From NCBI RefSeq assembly GCF_001999325.1, contig NZ_MVAR01000019.1, positions 1-64,000 of the forward strand: 64,000 bases of DNA, read 5' to 3'. Numbering within the stretch: position 1 is the first letter of the stretch; every line of letters begins with the position of its first letter. The position numbers and the translations under genes were made by a program. Below the pieces are notes generated by a model. That model saw nothing but the letters and a program-made list of their open reading frames with translations, made no database searches and was not told the DNA's origin. This document shows, one piece after another, positions 37,892 to 47,540 of the stretch. The DNA is from Thioalkalivibrio versutus. GTDB lineage: Bacteria > Pseudomonadota > Gammaproteobacteria > Ectothiorhodospirales > Ectothiorhodospiraceae.

Positions 37892-38087
37892 AACTCGAGG
37901 TCGAACTGGCGAAATCGCGCCACGGGCTCTAAACAAGTGAGTTGGGGTACCTGCCCCGGCGAGAAACCCGCCTCCCCGCCGGGTGCGAGACGCGTGACCG
38001 AAGGGCCCCGAACCCTCGGGGCCACAAGGAGGAACACGGGGGCGGGTGTGGTGGTCACACCACAGTGCGCCGAGCTCGCGTATCTTG
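37892..38087. other. gene-free region with GC-rich hairpins upstream of the porin promoter
   Basis: Between the marR operator and the porin promoter there is no gene. It holds a stem CCCGGCG/CGCCGGG (about 37953-37982) and a perfect 8-bp stem GGCCCCGA/TCGGGGCC with an ACCC loop (about 38008-38027). Because the best porin promoter lies downstream, these are probably not in the porin leader. GGTGTG-N5-CACACC (38045-38061) could be an operator. Confidence 0.45.
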
Positions 38088-38116
38088 TTTACAACGCATT
38101 AGAAACTGCTTATAAA
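38088..38116 (+). promoter_or_regulatory. sigma-70 promoter of the porin gene
   Basis: TTTACA (38088-38093), exactly 17 bases, TATAAA (38111-38116): five of six bases match the -35 consensus and five of six the -10. It gives a leader of about 90 bases to the porin start codon. The inverted repeat GGTGTG-N5-CACACC lies 27 bases upstream of the -35 box. Confidence 0.75.
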
Positions 38117-38213
38117 CGTTGCCGGCTACGATGAAGACGCACAGACGCGCATTCCGTGTCCGCCCAGGATGGCCTCTGGCGACACCCGAACCGCCCGACC
38201 AGAGAGGATCGCA

Positions 38214-39404
38214 ATGAAGAAGACGATGAGCTGGACCCTGACACCCCTTTCCGGTGCCGTCGCCCTGGCCCTGTTCCTGGGCCCGAATGTCGCTGCCGCG
38301 GAATACGACAGCATCCAGGTCGGCAACCTGTCGATCGGCGGCGCCCTGCGCGCAAACTATGTGGTCGGTGACTACCCCGACTCTGATCGCCGCTCGTGGG
38401 ACAAGGGCGGCAACTTCCTGCTGGACACCGCCCGGATCAATCTCGATTACGAAAATGGCCCCTGGCTCGGGAAACTGGAGTACCGCTGGTACGACGGCTA
38501 CAACATGCTGCACACCGGCTGGGCGGGCTACAACTTCGAGAACGAGAGCCAGCTGCAGGTCGGCGTGAACCGCGTCCCCTTCGGCCCGGGGCCCTACGGT
38601 GTCTCCCAGAGCTGGTTCTTCGACCAGCATTACTATGTCGGCCTGTCCGATGACATGGACCTCGGCGTGAAGTACTCCATGCCGATGGGTGACTGGACCT
38701 GGGACTTCGGCTACTACGCACGGGATGAAGGAAACTATTCCGGCGATACCGAGGACAGCTCGCGGTACTCCTACGATGTCGTCAACGAATCCGGTGACGG
38801 CTACGAAGAACGCAACCAGTTCAATGTCCGCGGTATCTACAGCATCCCGAACGCCAATGCCGATGTCGGCTTCTCGGCGCAGTACGGCGAGCTGAAGAGC
38901 AGGGGCCCGCAAAGTGACGGGGACCACTACGCAGTCTCCGGCCATATGGTCAACAACTGGGGCAACTGGACCCTGGCCAGCCAGCTGACCTATTACAAGT
39001 TTGACGTCGACGAGAACCAGCCGCTGGGCACAGACAAGCTCGTTCAGATGGGCGCCTACGACTTCCCTAACACCGTGGCCGCAGAGGGCTGGATTCCGGC
39101 CGTTTCGCTCAGCTACTACAAGGAAACCAGCAACATCCCATGGCTGGATTACGTGATCCCCTACGCCGAGGTCTCCTCCATCGTGAAGAGCGAGAGCGAC
39201 TTCAACAACAGCGATCTACTGGTTCTAGGGGCGGCCTGGGCGCGGGGTAACTGGTACATCTACACCGACCTGGCCTACTCCAACGGTAACGAGTTCGTGG
39301 GCGGTAACCGTCGCGGCGACAACCCGTTTGGCGATCGCCTTGGGGCCAACGAGGAAGACAACTGGGAAGCCCGAGTGAACATCAACTTTGGTTACTACTT
39401 CTAA
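38214..39404 (+). CDS. outer-membrane beta-barrel porin
   Basis: A 396-residue exported protein with signal peptide (MKKTMSWTL..., cleavage near AAAEY). The mature part is rich in alternating aromatic and polar strands (KLEYRWYDGY, WTWDFGYYARD, FNVRGIYSI), strongly acidic, and ends with the outer-membrane signature Phe (INFGYYF). It resembles phosphate/anion-selective porins of the OprP/O type, but no ion specificity can be assigned. The ATG at 38214 follows AGAGAGGATC. It has its own promoter and terminator. Confidence 0.85.
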   Translation: MKKTMSWTLTPLSGAVALALFLGPNVAAAEYDSIQVGNLSIGGALRANYVVGDYPDSDRRSWDKGGNFLLDTARINLDYENGPWLGKLEYRWYDGYNMLHTGWAGYNFENESQLQVGVNRVPFGPGPYGVSQSWFFDQHYYVGLSDDMDLGVKYSMPMGDWTWDFGYYARDEGNYSGDTEDSSRYSYDVVNESGDGYEERNQFNVRGIYSIPNANADVGFSAQYGELKSRGPQSDGDHYAVSGHMVNNWGNWTLASQLTYYKFDVDENQPLGTDKLVQMGAYDFPNTVAAEGWIPAVSLSYYKETSNIPWLDYVIPYAEVSSIVKSESDFNNSDLLVLGAAWARGNWYIYTDLAYSNGNEFVGGNRRGDNPFGDRLGANEEDNWEARVNINFGYYF

Positions 39405-39450
39405 GCCGTACGGGCAAGGCCGTCACCAGGCGGCCATCCGCCGAACCCGA

Positions 39451-39477
39451 GCCCGTGCCGTCTGGTGCGGGCTTTTT
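39451..39477 (+). terminator. Rho-independent terminator of the porin gene
   Basis: GCCCGTGCC pairs with GGTGCGGGC (two G-T wobbles) around a GTCT loop, followed by six T. It lies 46 bases after the porin stop codon; the converging ampG gene ends 34 bases further on. Confidence 0.88.
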
Positions 39478-39511
39478 TGTGCCCGCCGAAAGCCACTCGG
39501 ATCAGGTGCGG

Positions 39512-40921
39512 CTACTCGCGAGCGGACGCCGGCGAGGTGTCTGGTCGACCGGGCTGGGGCATACGGTCGGGGTTGGCCCAGCGCATCAGGGCGAAGGCGA
39601 GCAGGATGGTGGGGATGCCGATCAGGGCGGAGCTGGCGAAGAACCAGACCCAGCCGATGTGTTCGGCCAGCACGCCGGTGAAGCCGGCCAGGAATTGCCC
39701 CGGCAGGGTCATGATGGAGCTGAACAGGGCGTACTGGGTGGCGGTGTAGGCGCTGTTGGTCAGACTGGAGAGATAGGCGATGAACACCGAAATCGCCATC
39801 CCACCCGATAGATTGTCGGCCATGATCGCGAACACCAGCCCATAGGTCTCGGGCCCGAGCGTCGCCAGCCAGGAGAAGGTGAGGTTGGTCAGCGGCGCCA
39901 GGATCGCGGTCGCGATCAGCATGCGCATGATGCCGAAGCGCACCACCAGCAATCCGCCCAGGGCCGCACCGGTCAGGGTCATGGCCAGGCCGAAGGCGGC
40001 CGCAATATTGGCGATCTCTTCCTTGGTGAATCCGATGTCCAGATAGAACGGGTTGGCCATCACCCCCATGAAGATGTCGCTGATGCGAAAGACCGCGATA
40101 AACGCGATAACAACGAGGGCGATGCGGCCGAAACGCTGCCAGAACTCGACAAAGGGGCAGACCACCGCGCCGATGACCCAGGCCTTGAGGTCCCGCCACC
40201 AGCCGGTATCCGAGGTGCTGTTGAGGTAATGGACCACGCGATCCTCGAGCCGGGCCGTGGCGGCATCGCGTTTCGCGACCTCGGGCTCGCGCACGATCAA
40301 CGAGCAGACGACACCTACCAGCATCAGCGCGGCCATGGCGGCATAGGACAGGCTCCAGCTACCGACGGCGGCGATGTGCAGCGCCCCGGCCCCCGCGGTC
40401 AGCAGTGCGACGCGATAACCGAACACGTAGGCCGCCGCCATGGCGCCCTGGCGCTCCTGGCTGACGGCCTCGATGCGATAGGCGTCGATGGCGATGTCCT
40501 GGGTGGCGGCGCCAAAGGCGGTGAGCACGGCCAGAACCGCAACCAGCCAGAGCTGTTCGACCGGGTCGGTCAGGGCGATCCCGACCAGCCCGAGGATGAT
40601 CACGGCCTGGGCGAACAGCATCCACGCGCGGCGGCGCCCGAATACACGGGTCAGGATCGGCAGGGCCAGGCGGTCGACCACCGGTGCCCAGAACACCTTG
40701 ATGCTGTAGGCCATGCCGACCCAGGACAGGAAGCCGATGGAGGCCAGCTCCACCCCGAGATCGCGCAGCCAGGCGGTGAAGGTCCCGCCGGTCAGCAGCA
40801 GCGGCAACCCCGCGGCGAAGCCGAGGAACAGCATCCCGATGACCCGTGGGTGGCGGTAGACCGCCAGGGCCGCGCGCCAGTCGCGGCTCGGGGGACGCTG
40901 CGCTTCAGCGACTCCGGTCAT
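39512..40921 (-). CDS. ampG: AmpG-type muropeptide permease (MFS)
   Basis: Inner-membrane transporter importing GlcNAc-anhydroMurNAc peptides during cell-wall recycling. The 469-residue protein has 12 or more hydrophobic helices and the AmpG N-terminal pattern GFAAGLPLLLTGGTFTAWLRDLGV, FLSWVGMAYSIKVFWAP, and ATQDIAIDAYRIE. An unrelated MFS sugar transporter is unlikely given these segments. It is on the minus strand, 36 bases after the exonuclease III gene. Confidence 0.9.
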   Translation of the reverse strand: MTGVAEAQRPPSRDWRAALAVYRHPRVIGMLFLGFAAGLPLLLTGGTFTAWLRDLGVELASIGFLSWVGMAYSIKVFWAPVVDRLALPILTRVFGRRRAWMLFAQAVIILGLVGIALTDPVEQLWLVAVLAVLTAFGAATQDIAIDAYRIEAVSQERQGAMAAAYVFGYRVALLTAGAGALHIAAVGSWSLSYAAMAALMLVGVVCSLIVREPEVAKRDAATARLEDRVVHYLNSTSDTGWWRDLKAWVIGAVVCPFVEFWQRFGRIALVVIAFIAVFRISDIFMGVMANPFYLDIGFTKEEIANIAAAFGLAMTLTGAALGGLLVVRFGIMRMLIATAILAPLTNLTFSWLATLGPETYGLVFAIMADNLSGGMAISVFIAYLSSLTNSAYTATQYALFSSIMTLPGQFLAGFTGVLAEHIGWVWFFASSALIGIPTILLAFALMRWANPDRMPQPGRPDTSPASARE

Positions 40922-40957
40922 GCGCGGACGTCACCGAATGCGAGGAACATGCCCCGA

Positions 40958-41731
40958 TCAGGGCTGGTAGTCATAGTCGATCCAGAACGGCGCGTGGTCG
41001 GAGAAGCGATCGTCGGTATGGATGTACGGGTCATGCGCGGTGGCCGCGATGCCCGGCGTGGCGATCTGGTAGTCGATGCGCCAGCCCACGTTCTTGGCCC
41101 AGGCCTGGCCGCGGTTGGACCACCAGGTGTACTGCTCCGGGCGTTCGTCCAGCCGCCGGAACACGTCCACCATGCCGATCTCGTCGAACAGGTGGTCCAG
41201 CCAGGCCCGCTCTTCCGGCAGGAAGCCCGAATTCTTGCGGTTGGACTTGTAGTTGGTCAGGTCAATCTCGCGGTGGGCGATGTTCCAGTCGCCACAGATC
41301 ACCCATTCGCGCCCGTCCTGCATGCGCTCGGTCAGCCAGGGCCGGAAGAACTCCAGGAAACGCCACTTGGAATCCTGGCGATGATCGCCGGAGGAGCCGG
41401 ACGGCAGGTACAACGAGACCACCGACAGATTGCCGAAACGCATCTCGGCATACCGGCCCTCGTTGTCCGCCTCCTCGAAGCCGATACGCGTAATGACCTC
41501 GTCCGGCTGGCGGCGGCTGTACAGGGCCACGCCACTGTAGCCGGGCTTTACGGCATCGACATAGACACTGTGGTACCCGGGTGGATGGAAGGGCTCGCCC
41601 TGGATCTGGTGGATCTGGGCCTTGGTCTCCTGGATGCAGACCACGTCGGCCCCGGTCCCCGGGAGCCAGTCGAAGAAACCCTTGCGGGCGGCGGCACGGA
41701 TGCCGTTGGCGTTCATCGAGAGTATGCGCAT
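40958..41731 (-). CDS. xthA: exodeoxyribonuclease III
   Basis: AP endonuclease and 3'-5' exonuclease of base-excision repair. The 257-residue protein begins [14 protein letters not shown] and has CIQETKAQ (metal Glu), [27 protein letters not shown] and the catalytic [15 protein letters not shown] end. Length is normal. The ATG at 41731 is the family start. It is divergent from pyrE, a common gammaproteobacterial arrangement. Confidence 0.96.
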   Translation of the reverse strand: MRILSMNANGIRAAARKGFFDWLPGTGADVVCIQETKAQIHQIQGEPFHPPGYHSVYVDAVKPGYSGVALYSRRQPDEVITRIGFEEADNEGRYAEMRFGNLSVVSLYLPSGSSGDHRQDSKWRFLEFFRPWLTERMQDGREWVICGDWNIAHREIDLTNYKSNRKNSGFLPEERAWLDHLFDEIGMVDVFRRLDERPEQYTWWSNRGQAWAKNVGWRIDYQIATPGIAATAHDPYIHTDDRFSDHAPFWIDYDYQP

Positions 41732-41834
41732 GGCGGGGAACGATACCGGCGCGCGCACGCGCGGGAAAGGGCCTGGCTGCGGAATCCGCGTGTCCCTGTG
41801 TCAGAATACGGCGTTTTACGACCGGAGCACCCCG

Positions 41835-42470
41835 ATGACCGCCCACGCCTTCCTGGAATACGCCCTGCAACGCGACGTCCTGCGCTTTGGCGAGTTCACG
41901 CTGAAGTCCGGGCGGACCAGTCCGTACTTCTTCAACGCGGGCCTGTTCAACCGCGGCTCCGACCTGACCCGCCTGGGCGAGTTCTACGCCCGTGCGATCG
42001 TGGACTCCGGCATCGAATTCGACCTGGTGTTCGGCCCCGCCTACAAGGGCATCCCGCTGGCGGCGGCGGTCACCGAAGCGCTGTTCCGCGATCACGGCAT
42101 GGACCTCCCCTGGGCCTTCAACCGCAAGGAGGCGAAGGACCACGGCGAGGGCGGGAACATCGTCGGCGCGCCGCTGCAGGGCCGGGTGCTGATCGTGGAC
42201 GACGTGATCACCGCCGGCACCGCCATCCGCGAATCGGTGGACCTGATCCGCGCGGCCGGGGCGACGCCAGTGGGCGTGGCGATCGCCCTGGACCGCGAGG
42301 AGCGCGGCCGCGGCGAGCGCTCGGCGATCCAGGAGGTCGAAGCCGACTTGGGCCTGCAGGTCATCCGCGTTGCCGGGCTGACCGATCTCGTGACCATGCT
42401 GGAGGATACGGGCCGCGCGCCCGAACACCTGGAGGCCCTGCGCGCGTACCGCGCCGAGTACGGCGTTTAG
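41835..42470 (+). CDS. pyrE: orotate phosphoribosyltransferase
   Basis: Converts orotate and PRPP to orotidine 5'-phosphate in pyrimidine synthesis. The 211-residue protein shows [41 protein letters not shown] and the PRPP-binding [16 protein letters not shown]. Length is normal. The ATG at 41835 is used because the longer frame runs into the exonuclease gene. A palindromic repeat follows the stop. Confidence 0.97.
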   Translation: MTAHAFLEYALQRDVLRFGEFTLKSGRTSPYFFNAGLFNRGSDLTRLGEFYARAIVDSGIEFDLVFGPAYKGIPLAAAVTEALFRDHGMDLPWAFNRKEAKDHGEGGNIVGAPLQGRVLIVDDVITAGTAIRESVDLIRAAGATPVGVAIALDREERGRGERSAIQEVEADLGLQVIRVAGLTDLVTMLEDTGRAPEHLEALRAYRAEYGV

Positions 42471-42493
42471 GGGGCGCGTACCGCGGCATCGCC

Positions 42494-42678
42494 CCCCGTC
42501 ATTGCGAGGAGTGAAGCGACGAAGCACAAAAGCAGCGAAGCTGCGTTGAACGGCCGCAGGCCGGCCCGCAGGGCGATCGAAGCGAGCAACCTCCCGGAGC
42601 TGGCAGGGGGCCGGGCCGGGATCGGGCGGTTCCGGACGGAGGTTGCTTCGTCGGCTACGCCTCCTCGCAATGACGGGG
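42494..42678. repeat. dispersed palindromic repeat, GTCATTGCGAGG type
   Basis: CCCCGTCATTGCGAGGAG (42494-42511) is perfectly repeated in inverted orientation at 42661-42678. The 185-base interior contains further inverse words (GAAGCGACGAAGCA against TTGCTTCGTCGGC). The element fills the gap between convergent pyrE and the cupin gene. A decayed relative lies at 5936-6210. Confidence 0.75.
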
Positions 42679-42719
42679 CAGGGGTTTACGCAGGGTGGCG
42701 GCATGTGCGCCGATCGGCG

Positions 42720-43076
42720 CTACAGCAGTTCGGTATCGTCGTGCGAGTAGGCCGGGGAGCAGCTGCAGAGGATGTGCAGCGGCTCGGTGCCAGTATTGAG
42801 GATGTTGTGCGGCGTGCCGGGATGGATACAGACGGTGTCACCCACGGCCACCGGGAAGGTCTCCTCACCCAGACGCATCTCGCCCTGCCCGCGGGTCACG
42901 TGATAGATCTCCTCGGTGCGGGCATGGCGATGCAGGCGCGTGACAGCACCCGGCTCGACCACCGCCTCGGCCAGGCTCTGGGCCGCATTGCCGTGCACGT
43001 CAGGGTGCATCAGCTCGCGGATCTCGGAGCCGTCCTTCGTGTCGTAGGCCGGTGTGTCGCTGTAGCGTGTATGCAT
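42720..43076 (-). CDS. cupin-domain protein
   Basis: A 118-residue single-cupin protein. The metal site is intact: HRHARTEEIYHVTRG-type motif 1 (H-x-H-x4-E) and motif 2 with PGTPHNI, with a cysteine-containing end (ILCSCSPAYSHDD). It resembles small dioxygenase-like or mannose-6-phosphate-isomerase-like cupins; the reaction cannot be named. It follows gpmI on the same strand by 11 bases and is probably cotranscribed. Confidence 0.88.
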   Translation of the reverse strand: MHTRYSDTPAYDTKDGSEIRELMHPDVHGNAAQSLAEAVVEPGAVTRLHRHARTEEIYHVTRGQGEMRLGEETFPVAVGDTVCIHPGTPHNILNTGTEPLHILCSCSPAYSHDDTELL

Positions 43077-43087
43077 GGCGCGCTCCC

Positions 43088-44638
43088 TCAGGCCGAGGCC
43101 GGCACTTCCTCGAACAGGAGGCTGCGCCCGCCCATTGCAGAGGGCTTGGGCACGCCCATCAGCTCCAGCACGGTCGGGGCCACATCGGCCAGGCCGCCGC
43201 CGGTGCGCAGACGCCAGCGCTGCGAGTCGGTAATCATGCACATCACCGGATAGATGGTGTGCTGGGTGTGCGGGGCCCCGGTCACCGGATCCACGTATTC
43301 GTCGCAGTTGCCATGGTCCGCGGTGACGATCGCCGAATATTCGAGCTTCTTCGCCGCATCCAGCACCCGCCCGACCTCACGATCCAGGACCTGGACGGCC
43401 TCGATCAGGGCCTCGCGCTTGGCCGTATGACCCACCATGTCGCCATTGGCGAAGTTGACCAGGACGAACCCGTAGCGCCCGCTCTCCATCGCCTGGATGG
43501 TCTGGTCGGCGACCTCGACCGCGCTCATCTCCGGCTGCTCGTCGTAGGTATCCACCGACGGCGAGGGGACCATCACGCGCTGTTCGCCGGCGTAGGGCTC
43601 TTCCTTGCCGCCGTTGAAAAAGAAGGTCACGTGGGCGTACTTCTCGGTCTCCGCACAGTGGAACTGCGGGATGCCGGCGGAGGCGATGGTGCTGCCCAGA
43701 GTCGTCGACGGGCGTTCCGGCGGGAACGCGATCGGCGACAGGAAGCGTGGGTCGTACTCGGTCAGGCAGGTCTCGGAGACCGGGTGAAAGTCACCGCGGT
43801 CGAAGCCGTCGAAGTCGTCCATGCCCAGGGCCGCGGTCAGCTGACGCGGACGGTCATTACGGAAATTGAACAGCACGCAGACCGCATCCTGTCCCAGCGG
43901 CTCGCCACCGTTGATGATGCGCGGGTTGATGAACTCGTCGTCCTCGCCCGCCGCATAGGCCGCCTCGATCGCCTCGCGCGCGGAACCGGCGGCCTCCCCC
44001 TCGGCGTAGGCCATCGCGCGGAAGGCCTTTTCCGTGCGCTTCCAGCGCTTGTCACGGTCCATCGCGTAGTAACGCCCGCACACGGTGGCGATGGCGCCGC
44101 CAGCGTTCGCCAGCTCTTCCTCCAGCGGATCGAGGTAGTGGAGCGCGGAACGGGGTGCGGTATCGCGGCCGTCGGTGATCATGTGCACCATCGGGCGCGC
44201 GCCCTCGCGCTGGCAGATCTCCACCAGGGCGCGCAGGTGGCGGATATGCGAGTGCACGCCACCATCGGACACCAGACCGATCAGATGCAGCGGCTGGTCC
44301 TTCGCGGCCGCGGCGCGCGCAGCACTGACCAGGGCGTCGTTCTCGTAGAAGCTGCCATCGGTGATCGAGTCGTCGATACGCACCAGGTCCTGGTTGATCA
44401 CGGTGCCCGCACCCAGGGTCAGATGCCCGACCTCGGAGTTGCCCATCTGCCCATCCGGCAGCCCGACGGCGCGACCACAGGCGTCCAGTGTCGTGTGGGT
44501 ATGAGTGGAGAGGTACTCGTCGAGGCGCGGCGTATCGGCCTCGGCGTAGGCATTATTCAGCTTGGACGGGTTCACGCCCACCCCGTCCATGATGATCAGC
44601 AGGACAGGGCGGCGGGGGGTGGGACGCGGGTGTGCCAT
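43088..44638 (-). CDS. gpmI: 2,3-bisphosphoglycerate-independent phosphoglycerate mutase
   Basis: Interconverts 3- and 2-phosphoglycerate with two Mn2+ ions; used in glycolysis and gluconeogenesis. The 516-residue alkaline-phosphatase-fold enzyme has VLLIIMDGVGVN, the catalytic serine in QMGNSEVGH, LIGLVSDGGVHSH, TDGRDTAP, NFANGDMVGHT and TADHGNCDEY. Length is normal. The product 3-phosphoglycerate metabolism links to the Calvin cycle. Confidence 0.97.
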   Translation of the reverse strand: MAHPRPTPRRPVLLIIMDGVGVNPSKLNNAYAEADTPRLDEYLSTHTHTTLDACGRAVGLPDGQMGNSEVGHLTLGAGTVINQDLVRIDDSITDGSFYENDALVSAARAAAAKDQPLHLIGLVSDGGVHSHIRHLRALVEICQREGARPMVHMITDGRDTAPRSALHYLDPLEEELANAGGAIATVCGRYYAMDRDKRWKRTEKAFRAMAYAEGEAAGSAREAIEAAYAAGEDDEFINPRIINGGEPLGQDAVCVLFNFRNDRPRQLTAALGMDDFDGFDRGDFHPVSETCLTEYDPRFLSPIAFPPERPSTTLGSTIASAGIPQFHCAETEKYAHVTFFFNGGKEEPYAGEQRVMVPSPSVDTYDEQPEMSAVEVADQTIQAMESGRYGFVLVNFANGDMVGHTAKREALIEAVQVLDREVGRVLDAAKKLEYSAIVTADHGNCDEYVDPVTGAPHTQHTIYPVMCMITDSQRWRLRTGGGLADVAPTVLELMGVPKPSAMGGRSLLFEEVPASA

Positions 44639-44742
44639 CGCGGGATCATTACCTGGGTCAATGGGTTACCCGGGTATTTTAGCAACTTCCGATGCTTGGC
44701 GGGGGCGCAGGCCTGCACAAATACGGCCGCCGGCGCGGTGAC

Positions 44743-45918
44743 TCAACGATCGCGCGCCGTATCGCCATCCTCCTGCGATGCGTCCGCGTCGGGCTGGCCG
44801 TCGTCAGCTGGGCCCTCGCCACCCTGGCTCTCGTCCGCCACGGGCGCCGGCTCGGCGGGGGCGTCAGTGGCGAGTGTGCTCGCGGACTCGCGCTGGCGAC
44901 GCAGTTCGGCCTGTTCTTCCTCGATGCGGTCGAGCTCGGCGTCCATCTCGTCGTCGGTCAACGGCGTGTACCCGGTGCGCGCGGCGGCGCTCGCGCCCCC
45001 GCCGGCGGATGCGGCCGCCGTGGACGAAGTGGCCCGCGTGGTGCCGGACGCCTTGCCCGAACCGCCGGGGCCACCGCGCGGCGTACCACCGCCGCCACCC
45101 GGTCCATCGTCGTCCGGACCATCATCGGCGTCGGCCGCATCGTCACCGCCCGCAGTCGCACGGCGTTGCGCCTTCTTGCGCTCCATGATGCGCGACAGGA
45201 TCAGGCCAATCTCGAACAACAGCCACATCGGTAGCGCCAGCAGGGTCTGCGAGATGATGTCCGGCGGGGTCAGCACCATGCCGACCAGAAACACGCCGAC
45301 GATCACATAGGGGCGCTTCTGCGACAGCTTGGCCGGGGTCGTGGCCCCCATGGAGACCAGCAGGATCGTTGCCACCGGCACCTCGAAGGCAATGCCGAAG
45401 GCGATGAACAGCATGATGACGAACGACAGATAGCGCGAGATATCGGTCATCACGGCCACGCCCTCGGGCGCCGTGGCCGTGAAGAACGCGAAAATGAGCG
45501 GGAAGACCACGAAGTAGGCGAACGCCATCCCCAGATAGAACAGCGCGGTGGACGACGCCACCAGCGGCAGCGCCATGCTCTTTTCGTGCGAGTAAAGTCC
45601 GGGCGCCACGAAGGACCAGACCTGATACAGCAGGTAGGGGATGCTGAGCACCACCGCCAGCAGCAGGGTCAGCTTGAACGGGATCAGGAACGGCGCGGCC
45701 ACGTCGATCGCGATCATGCTGGTGCCTTCCGGCAGGTGCTGCATCAGCGGGCCGGCCAACCAGGTGTAGATCGGGTTGGCGAACGGGAACAGGATCAGGA
45801 ACATCACCAGGATGGCAATGAACATCCTGAGGATGCGGTCGCGCAGCTCGATCAGGTGCGTGAGCAGGGTCTCGGTCGCTTCCGGACTCGGCTCGACCCC
45901 CGGTTTGGTCTTGCTCAT
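44743..45918 (-). CDS. tatC: twin-arginine translocase subunit TatC, with long acidic tail
   Basis: Core receptor of the Tat export system, recognising RR signal peptides. Residues 1-250 have the six membrane helices and family motifs ([22 protein letters not shown]-like [13 protein letters not shown], and FGIAFEVPV). Residues about 255-391 are a low-complexity Gly/Ala/Asp/Ser-rich cytoplasmic tail ending in acidic residues; usual TatC is about 250. tatC overlaps tatB by four bases. The nearby SoxY has a Tat signal. Confidence 0.96.
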   Translation of the reverse strand: MSKTKPGVEPSPEATETLLTHLIELRDRILRMFIAILVMFLILFPFANPIYTWLAGPLMQHLPEGTSMIAIDVAAPFLIPFKLTLLLAVVLSIPYLLYQVWSFVAPGLYSHEKSMALPLVASSTALFYLGMAFAYFVVFPLIFAFFTATAPEGVAVMTDISRYLSFVIMLFIAFGIAFEVPVATILLVSMGATTPAKLSQKRPYVIVGVFLVGMVLTPPDIISQTLLALPMWLLFEIGLILSRIMERKKAQRRATAGGDDAADADDGPDDDGPGGGGGTPRGGPGGSGKASGTTRATSSTAAASAGGGASAAARTGYTPLTDDEMDAELDRIEEEQAELRRQRESASTLATDAPAEPAPVADESQGGEGPADDGQPDADASQEDGDTARDR

Positions 45919-46616
45919 GAGTGCTTGTCAGGGGTCTGGTCGTTGTGGGTGGTATCCGCTTCGGGATCAGAGGCCTCGCCCCCCCGTGACTCGGCAGGGT
46001 CCGGGGTACGCCGTTCGCGCACCGCCGGTTTCGTCCGCTCCGGACGCGGGCCATCGGAGGCGCGCGCCTTTTGCTCGGCGGCCAGCGCCGGGTCGTCGGT
46101 CATCAAGTTGCCATCCAGATCGCCCTGGGTGGGCACACGCCGAACCTCGGGCGCATCCGCGTCGTCGGCTGCCTCCGGCGCACCCGTGTCCGAAGCACGC
46201 GCCGACGCATCCGGGCTGCGCATGGATGGCTTGTCCCGCACCGCGGGCTTGGCCTTGTTCTCGGCCAGGGCCTTTTGCTCCTTGCCGGAGAGATCCTTGC
46301 GGGTCTTCGGCTTGCCCTCGATATCTTCGCGCAGGTCCCGCTCGGTATCCTCGATATCCTCGCGCAGACTGGTCTCGGTCTCGTCCATCATGTTCTTGAG
46401 CTGGCGGATCTCGCGATCCTGGCTCTTCAGCATGTTGCGCAGTTCGTCGGTCTGCAGCTCCTGCTCGAAGTCCGATCGCACGCTATGGACGAAACGCCGG
46501 GTCTTGCCGACCCAGCGCCCGATCTCGCGCGCAAGCCCGGGCAGACGCTCCGGCCCCACGACCAGAAGCGCCACCAGCACGATGATGATGATTTCCCAGA
46601 AGCCGATGTCGAACAT
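45915..46616 (-). CDS. tatB: Sec-independent protein translocase TatB
   Basis: Single-span Tat subunit that passes substrates from TatC to TatA. The 233-residue protein starts [26 protein letters not shown] with the membrane helix and the GPERLP hinge. A long amphipathic/coiled region (about 30-105) and a charged Asp/Arg-rich C-terminal tail follow. The gene lies between tatA and tatC in the usual order. Confidence 0.95.
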   Translation of the reverse strand: MFDIGFWEIIIIVLVALLVVGPERLPGLAREIGRWVGKTRRFVHSVRSDFEQELQTDELRNMLKSQDREIRQLKNMMDETETSLREDIEDTERDLREDIEGKPKTRKDLSGKEQKALAENKAKPAVRDKPSMRSPDASARASDTGAPEAADDADAPEVRRVPTQGDLDGNLMTDDPALAAEQKARASDGPRPERTKPAVRERRTPDPAESRGGEASDPEADTTHNDQTPDKHS

Positions 46617-46657
46617 GGGCTATCGCTCGAGCCTGGCCGCCGCGCAGGGCGCGAGGC

Positions 46658-46948
46658 TCAGGACTTCTTGTCCGATTGCGAGGCGTCGGAATCCTTTTCG
46701 CTGCTCTTCTTCACCTCAGCGTCGACCACCCGGCCTTCGCTGTCGGTCTGGTTCTCGACCTCGCGCGGCTCTTCGTCTTCTTCGCCTTCCTTCTTCTCGG
46801 CGTCGGGATCCTTGACCGCCTGGCGGAAGTTTTTCATCGCCGAGCCGATATCCCCACCCATGTTGCGCAGCTTCTTCGTGCCGAACAGCAGCACGACGAT
46901 GAGCAGGACGATGAGGAGCTGCCAAATGCTGATACCACCAATACCCAT
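46658..46948 (-). CDS. tatA: Sec-independent protein translocase TatA
   Basis: Pore- or membrane-thinning subunit of Tat export. The 96-residue protein has the N-terminal helix ([22 protein letters not shown]), the FGTKKLRN hinge and the amphipathic helix [14 protein letters not shown], then a highly charged Glu/Lys tail. The ATG at 46948 is the family start. It is the first tat gene; hisE lies 220 bases upstream across a repeat remnant. Confidence 0.96.
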   Translation of the reverse strand: MGIGGISIWQLLIVLLIVVLLFGTKKLRNMGGDIGSAMKNFRQAVKDPDAEKKEGEEDEEPREVENQTDSEGRVVDAEVKKSSEKDSDASQSDKKS

Positions 46949-47029
46949 GGACTCTGTTCTCCAGTCATACAACTTTGGGGTTAGCCTGAACGGCGCCAGG
47001 CCCATAATCAACTCTGGGGCACACCGGCC

Positions 47030-47170
47030 ACTGTGGGCGTTCGTGCTGGAGTCGCTGTTTCTTCGCGGACAGGGCGCGGTGATTGCAGTGTAGCCGCGCC
47101 ACATGAACGAACGCTTTACGGCCGGCGACTAAATGCGGCCCCCGGGGAAAGACCGATCAATGTACACGCT
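47030..47170. repeat. decayed MITE-family copy between hisE and tatA
   Basis: The end motif GGGGAAAGACCGATCAATGT at 47144-47163 followed by ACACGCT resembles the outer end of the 50608-50894 repeat (GGGAAACACTGATCAATGTACAC). The core words GGAGTCGCTGTTTCTTCGCG and GGGCGCGGTGATTGCAGTG (about 47050-47092) match the shared repeat core. It starts at the hisE stop codon (complement of 47169-47171). One end is not recognisable. Confidence 0.6.
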
Positions 47171-47540
47171 ACGAATGGTCGGACCGGCGACCACTGGTTT
47201 CGCGCGCGGCCTTCTCGGCAACGCCCGACAGACCGAAACGCCGGCCCAGTTCATCGAGGACATCGTCCGGGTGCCGTCCGCGGGCCGCGAGCACCACCAG
47301 GGCATGAAACCACAGGTCGGCCATTTCCGACACCAGGGCGTCGGTGTCGTCGTTCTTGGCGGCAATCAGCGTCTCCGCCGATTCCTCGCCCAGTTTCTTG
47401 AGCATCTCGTCCAGCCCGCGCGCGTGAAGCTTCGCCACGTAGGACTGCTCCGGGTCGGCCTGGCGACGCTGCTCGATCACCTCGGCGAGCGCGGAAAGCA
47501 CCTCGGCACCACCCGGACGAGCGGGAGTCGAATCGGTCAT
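47169..47540 (-). CDS. hisE: phosphoribosyl-ATP pyrophosphatase
   Basis: Second step of histidine synthesis: PR-ATP to PR-AMP. The 123-residue all-helical protein has the MazG-like metal site [15 protein letters not shown] and [14 protein letters not shown]. It is a stand-alone HisE, not fused to HisI. Its start overlaps the hisF stop (ATGA). hisI, often beside hisE, is not present in this window. Confidence 0.95.
   Translation of the reverse strand: MTDSTPARPGGAEVLSALAEVIEQRRQADPEQSYVAKLHARGLDEMLKKLGEESAETLIAAKNDDTDALVSEMADLWFHALVVLAARGRHPDDVLDELGRRFGLSGVAEKAARETSGRRSDHS

Noticed and set aside
37930-38040. Possible riboswitch upstream of the porin
   Set aside because: Two GC-rich hairpins are present but match no riboswitch consensus I know, and the best porin promoter lies downstream of them.
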